DNA from: an uncultured Clostridium sp.
Lineage (GTDB): Bacteria > Bacillota > Clostridia > Oscillospirales > Acutalibacteraceae
DNA: 6,556 bases
NCBI GenBank assembly: GCA_900547915.1
Contig: URIN01000088.1
Location: 1-6,556 of the forward strand
Direction of reading: 5' to 3'
Within the stretch, counting starts at the first letter, position 1; each line of letters begins with the position of its first letter. A program made the position numbers and the translations under genes. Below the pieces are notes generated by a model, which searched no databases, was not told where the DNA came from, and saw nothing but the letters and a program-made list of their open reading frames with translations. Of this stretch, positions 1 to 4,875 are shown one piece after another.

Positions 1-47
1 CTACACAAGGCTATTCGTCGGCAGCGTCAGATGTGTATAAGAGACAG
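1..47 (+). other. Nextera sequencing adapter (P5 side with i5 index), not genomic
   Basis: Bases 15-47 match the 33-base Nextera read-1 transposase adapter, ending in the mosaic-end bases AGATGTGTATAAGAGACAG. Before it come CTACAC (the end of the P5 flow-cell primer, 1-6) and the 8-base AAGGCTAT (7-14), which I recognise as the Nextera XT i5 index S520. The order primer tail, index, adapter is complete, so this stretch is library construct left by untrimmed read-through. Genomic sequence starts at about base 48. Confidence 0.98.
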
Positions 48-84
48 TATAATATCTTTAGAAAAAAATTACTGCCGTACAAAA

Positions 85-90
85 CGGAGG
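85..90 (+). promoter_or_regulatory. Ribosome binding site of the FemX-like gene
   Basis: CGGAGG lies 10 bases upstream of the ATG at 101. It supports that start and shows that the gene's 5' end is complete even though it is close to the contig edge. The promoter probably lies upstream, beyond the genomic part of this contig. Confidence 0.8.
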
Positions 91-100
91 ATCTGTTTAA

Positions 101-1138
101 ATGATTGAAAGAGTTACAAAAGACAATCTTGAAGAATACGAAAAATTTATCAAGGAGCACCCGAAGGGACTGTTCCAGCATTCGTCTAAATGGGCAAAAG
201 TAAAGTCTGCCTGGAAGTGGGAAGCAATAATGCTCAAAGACGAAAACGGAAATATCAAAGGTGCAGCAGCTGCACTGATACGATTTGTTCCCGTTATCAA
301 ATACTCGCTGTTTTATGTATGCAGAGGTTTTGTGGCTGATGAGGACGACTTTGAAACATTTGACAAGCTTTTTGACGGAATCTTAAAGCTTGCAAAAGAA
401 TATAAGGCGTACTGCATAAAGATTGACCCCGAAATCACTGTTCAGAACGCAGCTTACAAAAAGCATCTCATTGAAAAAGGTTTTGTTGAACTTAACCCGG
501 GCTGTCTAGACTTTGAAAATGTTCAGCCGCGTTTTGTTTACTGTTTTGACTACAACAATATGACCGAAGATGAGCTTATGCTCACCTTTAAACCCGATTA
601 CAGAAACAGAATTAGAAAAGCACCGAAAAAAGGCGTTGAAGTTAAAATAATGGGCACCGAAGCTCTTGACGATTTCGTTAGAATTATGCAGGAAACAGGA
701 GAGCGTGACGGCTTTTCAACAAGACCCAAGTGGTATTTTGAAAAGATACTCAACTGCATGGGTGATGACGCAAGGCTGTATATGGCATATTATGAGGGTC
801 AAGCTATTGCAGGCACGATAGCCATAAAATGGGGCAAGAACGTTGTTAAATACCAGTACGGCGCTTCATCAAATGCTCACAGAAACGTTTACCCAAACTA
901 TGCTTTGCAGTGGGCGATGATGAAATGGGGCCTTGAAAACGGATGTGAAGTTTATGACTTCGGCGGTATCAGCGGCGACTGCCAGAACCCGGACAACCCG
1001 CATTACGGTCTGTGGAGATTTAAGCACGGTTTCGGCGGCTATATGAAAGAATTTATCGGCGAATTTGATTATGTCATCAATAAGCCAGTTTACAAGCTTT
1101 ATAATCTTGCTATGGAGTTAAAAAAGAAGTTAAGATGA
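101..1138 (+). CDS. FemX-like peptidoglycan interpeptide-bridge aminoacyltransferase (FemAB family)
   Basis: 345-residue FemAB-family protein. Members transfer an amino acid from aminoacyl-tRNA to the stem-peptide lysine of a peptidoglycan precursor (UDP-MurNAc-pentapeptide or lipid II), in the cytoplasm or at the inner membrane face. Visible family signatures are YRNRIRKAPKKGV (167-179), ERDGFSTRP (201-209), YGASSNAHRNVYPNYALQW (253-271), YDFGGISG (285-292) and GLWRFKHGFGG (303-313), in the order expected for the paired GNAT-like domains. The length is close to that of Weissella FemX (about 335 residues), and no long coiled-coil arm of the staphylococcal FemA type (about 420 residues) is apparent, so a first-residue FemX-type enzyme is the best fit. 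The amino acid it adds (Ala, Ser or Gly) cannot be read from sequence. The start is fixed by CGGAGG at 85-90. The stop overlaps the next gene's start (ATGA), so the two are translationally coupled. Confidence 0.9.
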   Translation: MIERVTKDNLEEYEKFIKEHPKGLFQHSSKWAKVKSAWKWEAIMLKDENGNIKGAAAALIRFVPVIKYSLFYVCRGFVADEDDFETFDKLFDGILKLAKEYKAYCIKIDPEITVQNAAYKKHLIEKGFVELNPGCLDFENVQPRFVYCFDYNNMTEDELMLTFKPDYRNRIRKAPKKGVEVKIMGTEALDDFVRIMQETGERDGFSTRPKWYFEKILNCMGDDARLYMAYYEGQAIAGTIAIKWGKNVVKYQYGASSNAHRNVYPNYALQWAMMKWGLENGCEVYDFGGISGDCQNPDNPHYGLWRFKHGFGGYMKEFIGEFDYVINKPVYKLYNLAMELKKKLR

Positions 1139-2211
1139 GCAGATATATAATCGAAAAAGACAAACTTATAGAAAATATTGAATTTGTTAAGAAAAAAGCA
1201 GGAGTACCCGTAATCGGTGTTGTAAAAGGCAACGGCTACGGTTTCGGAATAAAGGAACTTACAGGTGTCCTCAAAGAATGCGGAATTAATTTCTTTGCTG
1301 TTACTGAAGTAACCGACATTCCCGTTCTAAAAGAAATTCTCAGCGAAGATGACAGCATACTAGTTATGCGCTCCACGTGTATAGAAAACGAAGCAAAGCA
1401 GATTGCCGCAAACGGCTGTATAGCCACAATAGGTTCTGAAGAAGCATGCCGTGTTATTCAGAGTGTTGCTCAATCTCTGAACATCAAAGTAAAATGCCAT
1501 CTTAAAATAGACACCGGAATGGGCAGATACGGATTTATGCCGAGTGAAATCAGCAAGGCACTGAAATGCTACGAAATGCCCAACCTTGAATTCTGCGGTA
1601 TCTACACACATTTTTCAAGCGCTTTCAGAAATCCCGAACTCACAAAGGCTCAGTTGACTTTGTTTAAAGACTGCATTGAGCAAATAAAAAAAGCGGGATA
1701 CGAAACGGGCATTGCGCACTGCGCAAACTCCCCCGCCCTGCTTAACGTTGAGGGCGTTTCAATGGACGCAGTTCGCATAGGTTCCGCATTTACAGGCAGA
1801 GTTATCACAAAGGCAAAGACACCGCTTCACAGGCTCGGAAGTCTTGAAGCAGAAGTGGTTGACATCAAGACCGTACCGAAAGGATATTCAATTGGATATA
1901 ACGGTCTTTTCAAGACTGAAAGAGAAACGAAGATTGCTATCGTTCCTATCGGTCATTATGACGGTTTTGGATTGCAAAAAGAACGAGAAACTGCAGATTT
2001 GAGATCTGTTCTTTCAGCCGCAAAACAATACGCCAAGAAAAAACAGATGTATATGAGAATTAACGGCAGAATGTATCACGTTATCGGCGAGATAGGACTT
2101 TCACACACTGCTGTTGATATTACTGGTTCCGATATAAAGGCGGGCGATATTGCAAGCGTAGACATATCACCGCTTATGGTAAATCCGAGACTTGAAAGAA
2201 GATATATATGA
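1135..2211 (+). CDS. Divergent alanine-racemase-family PLP enzyme
   Basis: 358 residues with an alanine-racemase-type TIM barrel and C-terminal beta domain. The PLP lysine is K31 in VVKGNGYGFG. Other conserved stretches are KIDTGMGRYGF (124-134), GIYTHFSSA (155-163), HCANSPALL (195-203) and DAVRIGSAF (211-219, R214 facing the PLP pyridine). Y255 in SIGYNG aligns with the catalytic Tyr265 of the Geobacillus enzyme, so both catalytic bases are present. The C-terminal domain is unusual. GYADG reads GHYDG (273-277), the MDQ motif reads LSH (322-324), about 18 extra residues (roughly 280-305) follow GHYDG, and the segment that normally carries the substrate-gating Tyr354 (TINYE-like) is missing before the final PRLERRYI. 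It could racemise alanine or another small amino acid such as serine. Coupling to a FemX-like gene by a 4-bp overlap points to a cell-wall role. The family is secure; the exact substrate is not. Confidence 0.85.
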   Translation: MSRYIIEKDKLIENIEFVKKKAGVPVIGVVKGNGYGFGIKELTGVLKECGINFFAVTEVTDIPVLKEILSEDDSILVMRSTCIENEAKQIAANGCIATIGSEEACRVIQSVAQSLNIKVKCHLKIDTGMGRYGFMPSEISKALKCYEMPNLEFCGIYTHFSSAFRNPELTKAQLTLFKDCIEQIKKAGYETGIAHCANSPALLNVEGVSMDAVRIGSAFTGRVITKAKTPLHRLGSLEAEVVDIKTVPKGYSIGYNGLFKTERETKIAIVPIGHYDGFGLQKERETADLRSVLSAAKQYAKKKQMYMRINGRMYHVIGEIGLSHTAVDITGSDIKAGDIASVDISPLMVNPRLERRYI

Positions 2212-2245
2212 AAAAGAGGTCTGAACTATTGTTCAGACCTCTTTT
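2212..2245. terminator. Bidirectional intrinsic terminator between the racemase-like gene and trxB
   Basis: A perfect 15-bp stem (2212-2226 with 2231-2245) has a TATT loop. Its core is GAGGTCTGAAC / GTTCAGACCTC, with A's on one side and TTTTATTTT on the other. It starts directly after the racemase-like stop codon, while trxB converges from the right. The A/T flanks give a U-run in both transcripts, so it can end both. Confidence 0.92.
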
Positions 2246-2282
2246 ATTTTCATCAAGAGTTATATAAAAAGCTGTTATTATT

Positions 2283-3212
2283 TTAGAAATCACTGTGACC
2301 TGAAAGATATTCAGCGGCGAAGTGAACAGCAACAGCTCCGTCAGCCGCCGCTGTAATGATCTGTCGAAGAGGTTTAGTGCGAACATCGCCAACAGCGTAC
2401 ACACCGTCTATATTTGTGTGGCAAGTCTCATCTGCAACAATATAACCCTTATCATCAAGTAAAACAGCGCCGTCAAAAATATCAGTAACAGGTTTTCTGC
2501 CTATACTTACAAATATGCCGTCTGCTTCCACTTTATTTTCCTGCTGTGTTTCTATATTTTTAATTATTGCGCCGTTAATCCTTTCTTCAGCTGTAAATTC
2601 AGTTGGTACACTATTCCAAAGAACCTCAACATTTTTAGCATTTAAAAGAGGTGTAACAAGTATCTTCTCAGCTCTGAAAGCATTTCTGCGGTGAACTACA
2701 TAAACTTTTTTTGCAAATCTAGCAAGAAAAAGAGCATCTGCAACAGCGGTATTTCCACCGCCAATTACCATAACGGTTTTATCCTTGTAGAATCTGCCGT
2801 CACAGTGAGCGCAGTAATGAATTCCTTTTCCTATATACTCACGCTCATTTTTGATACCGAGTTCATTCGGGTCTGCACCCGTTGATATAACAACTGTTCT
2901 CGAATAATATATGTTTTTAGATGTATTTACAGATTTAATATCATTTTTAAGATTTACTGAATTCACCTGTTCAAGTATTGTTTTAACACCGAAGCGCTCT
3001 GCACCGCTTTTCATTTTCATACCGAGAGTAAAACCGTCTATCCCCTCATCAAAGCCGGGATAATTATCAATAACATCAGTCAGAGCCATTTGTCCGCCTG
3101 CCCCTGCCTTTTCTATCAGCACAGTATCAAGACCTGCACGCGCTGCATAAAGCGCCGCTGTATAACCTGCAGGGCCTCCTCCTATTATAATCATATCATA
3201 AACATGTTCCAT
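2283..3212 (-). CDS. trxB: Thioredoxin-disulfide reductase (NADPH type)
   Basis: 309-residue flavoprotein, the usual length for low-molecular-weight TrxR. It passes electrons from NADPH through FAD and a redox-active disulfide to thioredoxin in the cytoplasm. The FAD-binding GGGPAG is at 11-16, and GAGGQM with DNYPGF at 38-54. The active-site CAHC is C134/C137 in HYCAHCDGRFY; the more common form is CATC. The NAD(P)-binding GGGNTA is at 151-156. HRRNAFR (174-180) is the HRRxxxR motif that binds the NADPH 2'-phosphate, which argues against the ferredoxin-dependent or NADPH-motif-lacking TrxR-like enzymes found in some clostridia. The C-terminal FAD motif VYAVGDVR (271-278) is intact. The ATG has a strong AAAGGAGGT site immediately upstream. 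Its promoter at 3237-3278 matches that of trxA and is divergent from the NifX-like gene. Confidence 0.96.
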   Translation of the reverse strand: MEHVYDMIIIGGGPAGYTAALYAARAGLDTVLIEKAGAGGQMALTDVIDNYPGFDEGIDGFTLGMKMKSGAERFGVKTILEQVNSVNLKNDIKSVNTSKNIYYSRTVVISTGADPNELGIKNEREYIGKGIHYCAHCDGRFYKDKTVMVIGGGNTAVADALFLARFAKKVYVVHRRNAFRAEKILVTPLLNAKNVEVLWNSVPTEFTAEERINGAIIKNIETQQENKVEADGIFVSIGRKPVTDIFDGAVLLDDKGYIVADETCHTNIDGVYAVGDVRTKPLRQIITAAADGAVAVHFAAEYLSGHSDF

Positions 3213-3218
3213 ATAATT

Positions 3219-3227
3219 ACCTCCTTT
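3219..3227 (-). promoter_or_regulatory. Strong ribosome binding site of trxB
   Basis: The minus strand reads AAAGGAGGT, ending 6 bases before the trxB ATG. This near-perfect Shine-Dalgarno match fixes the start. Confidence 0.85.
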
Positions 3228-3236
3228 ACAATTCTT

Positions 3237-3265
3237 ATTATACTCACATACTTTTTATTTTTCAG
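3237..3265 (-). promoter_or_regulatory. trxB promoter (TATAAT -10, weak -35)
   Basis: On the minus strand a perfect TATAAT occupies 3242-3237. The hexamer 17 bp upstream (3265-3260) is CTGAAA, a poor -35, so the promoter probably needs an activator. The predicted transcription start is about 3230, giving a leader of about 18 bases. The Crp/Fnr-type element at 3261-3278 overlaps the -35, with its centre at about -41. Confidence 0.75.
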
Positions 3266-3278
3266 TGACCATATCACA
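3261..3278. promoter_or_regulatory. Crp/Fnr-type operator upstream of trxB
   Basis: TTCAGTGAC-CAT-ATCACA contains inverted half-sites GTGA (3265-3268) and TCAC (3274-3277) separated by 5 bp. The same 18-mer, apart from the central 3 bp, recurs at 4824-4841 upstream of trxA at an identical distance from its -10 box. The centre at 3271 lies 41 bp upstream of the predicted trxB start, the class II activator position. It is also about 54 bp upstream of the predicted start of the divergent NifX-like gene, so it could affect both. Binding by the Crp/Fnr regulator encoded at 3796-4470 is inferred. Confidence 0.75.
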
Positions 3279-3289
3279 TTAGAAAGAAA

Positions 3290-3318
3290 TTGACATAAAT
3301 AAAAAAACGGAGTATATT
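3290..3318 (+). promoter_or_regulatory. Promoter of the NifX-like gene and probably the regulator
   Basis: TTGACA (3290-3295), a 17-bp spacer and TATATT (3313-3318) form a near-consensus sigma-A promoter, with a predicted start near 3325. Unlike the trx promoters it has a consensus -35, so it is probably active without an activator. It would transcribe the NifX-like gene and, with read-through of the 3754-3777 hairpin, the Crp/Fnr gene. Confidence 0.8.
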
Positions 3319-3332
3319 TTTGTTATAACAAA
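3319..3332. promoter_or_regulatory. 14-bp perfect palindrome, possible operator
   Basis: TTTGTTATAACAAA is a perfect inverted repeat with no spacer. It lies directly after the -10 box, spans the predicted transcription start and ends just before the CGGAGG at 3335-3340. A repressor bound here would block the promoter. The half-site TTGTTA resembles clostridial Rex half-sites, but the usual spacing (TTGTTAA-N4-TTAACAA) is not met. Chance is possible in AT-rich DNA. Confidence 0.4.
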
Positions 3333-3346
3333 TTCGGAGGTAAATT

Positions 3347-3742
3347 ATGAAAATAGCAGTAACATATGATAATGGTAATATCTTTCAGCATTTCGGAAAA
3401 ACACAGCAGTTTAAGATATATGAAATTGAGGAAGGAAAAATCTTAAACAGCGAAATTGTTGACACCAACGGAACCGGACACGGCGCACTTGCCGTATTTC
3501 TGAAAGCATTAAGAGTAAAAGTTCTCATCTGCGGCGGCATCGGTGCAGGCGCCCAGAACGCACTTGCAGATGCAAAAATAGAACTTTTCGGCGGAGTAAG
3601 CGGAAGTGCAGACGAAGCGGCGGAAGCCTACGCAAAAGGAGAACTCAAATTCAATCCAGACATCAAGTGCGACCACCACTCAGAACATCACGCAGGTTCT
3701 GAATGCGGTCACGGCGGTTGTTCTGGTCACAGCTGCAAATAG
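3347..3742 (+). CDS. NifX/NafY-like FeMo-cofactor-family protein with Cys/His-rich tail
   Basis: 131 residues. Residues 1-103 look like the dinitrogenase iron-molybdenum cofactor domain (NifX/NafY/NifB C-terminus): MKIAVTYDNGNIFQHFGK at the N-terminus, the FKIYEIEEGKI strand, GHGALAVFLKALRVKVLICGGIGAGAQNAL spanning about 44-73 and a GVSGSADEAAEAYAKGEL end. The tail (108-131) is packed with metal ligands: C108, H110, H111, H114, H115, C120, H122, C125, H128 and C130. Stand-alone proteins of this type are common in anaerobes without nitrogenase and are thought to bind metal or metal-sulfur clusters; the precise role is unknown. The start is supported by CGGAGG, 6 bases upstream. It is divergent from trxB and lies 53 bp upstream of the Crp/Fnr regulator, which suggests a link to redox or Fe-S homeostasis. 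No nif genes are in view, so nitrogen fixation is not implied. Confidence 0.88.
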   Translation: MKIAVTYDNGNIFQHFGKTQQFKIYEIEEGKILNSEIVDTNGTGHGALAVFLKALRVKVLICGGIGAGAQNALADAKIELFGGVSGSADEAAEAYAKGELKFNPDIKCDHHSEHHAGSECGHGGCSGHSCK

Positions 3743-3753
3743 GATTAATGAAA

Positions 3754-3777
3754 AAGCGCACCTTTGCAGGTGCGCTT
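3754..3777 (+). terminator. Hairpin between the NifX-like and Crp/Fnr genes (weak terminator or attenuator)
   Basis: A 10-bp stem AAGCGCACCT / AGGTGCGCTT with a TTGC loop follows the NifX-like stop (TAG, 3740-3742) and ends 18 bases before the regulator's ATG. The downstream T-run is poor (TTATGTTT), so it probably reduces transcription rather than stopping it, or protects the upstream message end. No separate promoter for the regulator was recognised. Confidence 0.65.
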
Positions 3778-3783
3778 ATGTTT

Positions 3784-3790
3784 AAGGTGA
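3784..3790 (+). promoter_or_regulatory. Ribosome binding site deciding the regulator start
   Basis: AAGGTGA lies 5 bases before the ATG at 3796. Upstream in-frame ATGs at 3703, 3748 and 3778 lie inside the preceding gene, just before the hairpin stem, or at the foot of the hairpin, and have no comparable site. 3796 is therefore preferred. Confidence 0.75.
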
Positions 3791-3795
3791 GCTTT

Positions 3796-4470
3796 ATGGA
3801 AAAATCAATTTTTGAACCTTATCTGAAAGAAATATTTCCGTTTTGGAACAATATTCCGCAAGCAGACAGAGATATTATATGCAACAATACACATGCCTTA
3901 ACATACACCAAAGGCTCCATCATTCACGATGGCTCTGACTGTTCAGGGGTAATTCTTGTTCGCACAGGCTGTATAAGAGTATACATAGATTCAGAAAACG
4001 GAAAGGAAGTTACACTTTACCGTCTGTACCCTGGTGACATCTGTATGCTCTCAGCATCATGTGTAATTCAGGCTGTTACTTTTGATGTAACTATCAACGC
4101 TGAAGAAAACAGCGAATGTTTTGTAATCAGCCCTCAAGCTTTCTCAAAAGTATCTGAAAATAACCCACAAATTAAAATCTTTACGCTTGAAACTGCTGTA
4201 AGCAGATTTTCAGACGTAATGTGGGTAATGCAGCAGATCTTGTTTATGAGCACTGACAAACGCCTTGCTGTGTTTTTAGTTGACGAATCTGCAAGAACCG
4301 GCAGCGATACAATTGAACTGACGCACGAACAAATTGCAAAATACATAGGTTCGGCACGTGAAGTTGTTACAAGAATGCTTAAATACTTTTCAACCGAAGG
4401 AATAGTTGAGGTATCCAGAAAAGGTATAAAAATCACAGATAAGGATAAGCTGAGAAAATTAACCCTCTAA
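3796..4470 (+). CDS. Crp/Fnr-family transcriptional regulator, likely regulator of trxA and trxB
   Basis: 224 residues from the ATG at 3796, the normal length for the family. About 20-115 is a cyclic-nucleotide-binding-like beta-barrel sensor (GSDCSGVILVRTGCIRVY, then LYRLYPGDICML). About 125-155 is the dimer helix (SRFSDVMWVMQQILFM). About 155-222 is a Crp-type winged helix-turn-helix (LTHEQIAKYIGSAREVVTRM, wing VEVSRKGIKITD). In the recognition helix, R188, E189 and R193 match CRP R180, E181 and R185, the residues that read GTGA half-sites. That fits the GTGA-N5-TCAC elements before trxB and trxA. It lacks an N-terminal FNR Fe-S cysteine cluster. The sensor has six cysteines (29, 49, 59, 83, 89, 108); C83 and C89 in CMLSASC could form a thiol switch. 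The effector is unknown. A longer frame opens at 3703 but would overlap the NifX-like gene. The 3' end overlaps that of trxA by 12 bp. Confidence 0.9.
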   Translation: MEKSIFEPYLKEIFPFWNNIPQADRDIICNNTHALTYTKGSIIHDGSDCSGVILVRTGCIRVYIDSENGKEVTLYRLYPGDICMLSASCVIQAVTFDVTINAEENSECFVISPQAFSKVSENNPQIKIFTLETAVSRFSDVMWVMQQILFMSTDKRLAVFLVDESARTGSDTIELTHEQIAKYIGSAREVVTRMLKYFSTEGIVEVSRKGIKITDKDKLRKLTL

Positions 4471-4767
4471 CATTTCAAGAATCTGTTCTTTAGGTCTTGC
4501 GCCGGCTGACTGCTCAACTATCTGACCGTTTTTCATTACAACAAGTGTAGGAATTGTTGTTACTCCAAAAGCCTGAGCAAGCTGTGGCTCTTCATCTACA
4601 TTTATTTTTCCTACAAGATACTGATTGTTTTCCTCCGCAATCTCATCAACAAGAGGAGACACCATTCTGCAGGGACCGCACCAATCAGCATAGAAGTCAA
4701 GGAGAACTGTTTTCTCACTATTTTTTACAGAATCAAAATTATTTAAATTTACCTTTAATACTGACAT
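4459..4767 (-). CDS. trxA: Thioredoxin
   Basis: 102 residues, a standard single-domain thioredoxin. The active site WCGPC is at 29-33 (C30, C33), the buried aspartate is D24 (LLDFYADWC), and the cis-proline is P73 in TTIPT. GVTTIPTLVVMKNGQ (68-82) and the C-terminal helix KEQILEML are as expected. It reduces cytoplasmic protein disulfides and is recharged by the TrxB encoded about 1.2 kb away on the same strand, but from its own promoter. The ATG has AAAGGATGA upstream. No terminator hairpin was seen between this gene and the convergent regulator, whose 3' ends overlap, so the two transcripts should be antisense to each other for some distance. Confidence 0.97.
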   Translation of the reverse strand: MSVLKVNLNNFDSVKNSEKTVLLDFYADWCGPCRMVSPLVDEIAEENNQYLVGKINVDEEPQLAQAFGVTTIPTLVVMKNGQIVEQSAGARPKEQILEMLEG

Positions 4768-4799
4768 ATTAAATCATCCTTTCTTTTGTTTGTGATGTT

Positions 4800-4828
4800 A
4801 TTATAACCCTTAATTACATAAAATTCAG
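4800..4828 (-). promoter_or_regulatory. trxA promoter (TATAAT -10, weak -35)
   Basis: On the minus strand a perfect TATAAT occupies 4805-4800. The hexamer 17 bp upstream (4828-4823) is CTGAAT, a poor -35. The predicted start is about 4793, giving a leader of about 25 bases. It shares TATAATAA, the spacing and the upstream operator with the trxB promoter. Confidence 0.75.
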
Positions 4829-4841
4829 TGACTAAATCACA
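4824..4841. promoter_or_regulatory. Crp/Fnr-type operator upstream of trxA
   Basis: TTCAGTGAC-TAA-ATCACA has half-sites GTGA (4828-4831) and TCAC (4837-4840), centred on 4834. That is 41 bp upstream of the predicted trxA start. It matches the trxB element in all 15 bases outside the central 3, with the same 18 bp between element and -10. It is the probable binding site of the Crp/Fnr protein encoded immediately downstream of trxA on the opposite strand. Confidence 0.75.
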
Positions 4842-4846
4842 AAATT

Positions 4847-4875
4847 AAAAGCCTGTGCGTTAAGCACAGGCTTTT
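4847..4875 (-). terminator. Intrinsic terminator of the membrane-protein gene
   Basis: A 12-bp stem (AAAAGCCTGTGC, 4847-4858, with 4864-4875) has a 5-base loop. On the minus strand it is followed by TTTTAATTTT. The outermost base of the stem is shared with the membrane gene's stop codon (4877-4875). The U-run abuts the trxA operator at 4824-4841, insulating trxA from the upstream gene. Confidence 0.88.

Noticed and set aside
48..53. TATAAT as a -10 box for the FemX-like gene
   Set aside because: It is the very first genomic sequence after the adapter, so any -35 is missing and the match cannot be judged.
75..87. CCGT/ACGG mini-hairpin overlapping the FemX-like ribosome binding site
   Set aside because: Only 4 bp; too weak to be called a regulatory structure.
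2691..2885. Small plus-strand reading frame inside trxB, and similar small frames opposite the other genes
   Set aside because: They are antisense or out-of-frame shadows of well-supported genes, without ribosome binding sites or recognisable products.
3347..3742. Evidence for nitrogen fixation
   Set aside because: Single-domain NifX/NafY-like proteins are widespread in organisms without nitrogenase, and no nif genes are in the window.
3703..3795. Upstream extension of the Crp/Fnr gene from the ATG at 3703 (or 3748, 3778)
   Set aside because: It would overlap the NifX-like gene and translate through the hairpin. The extra residues do not look like a Crp/Fnr N-terminus, and AAGGTGA at 3784-3790 points to 3796.
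3796..4470. Regulator as a true oxygen-sensing FNR
   Set aside because: There is no N-terminal cysteine cluster for a 4Fe-4S centre, and the recognition helix has the CRP-like R-E-x-x-x-R arrangement.
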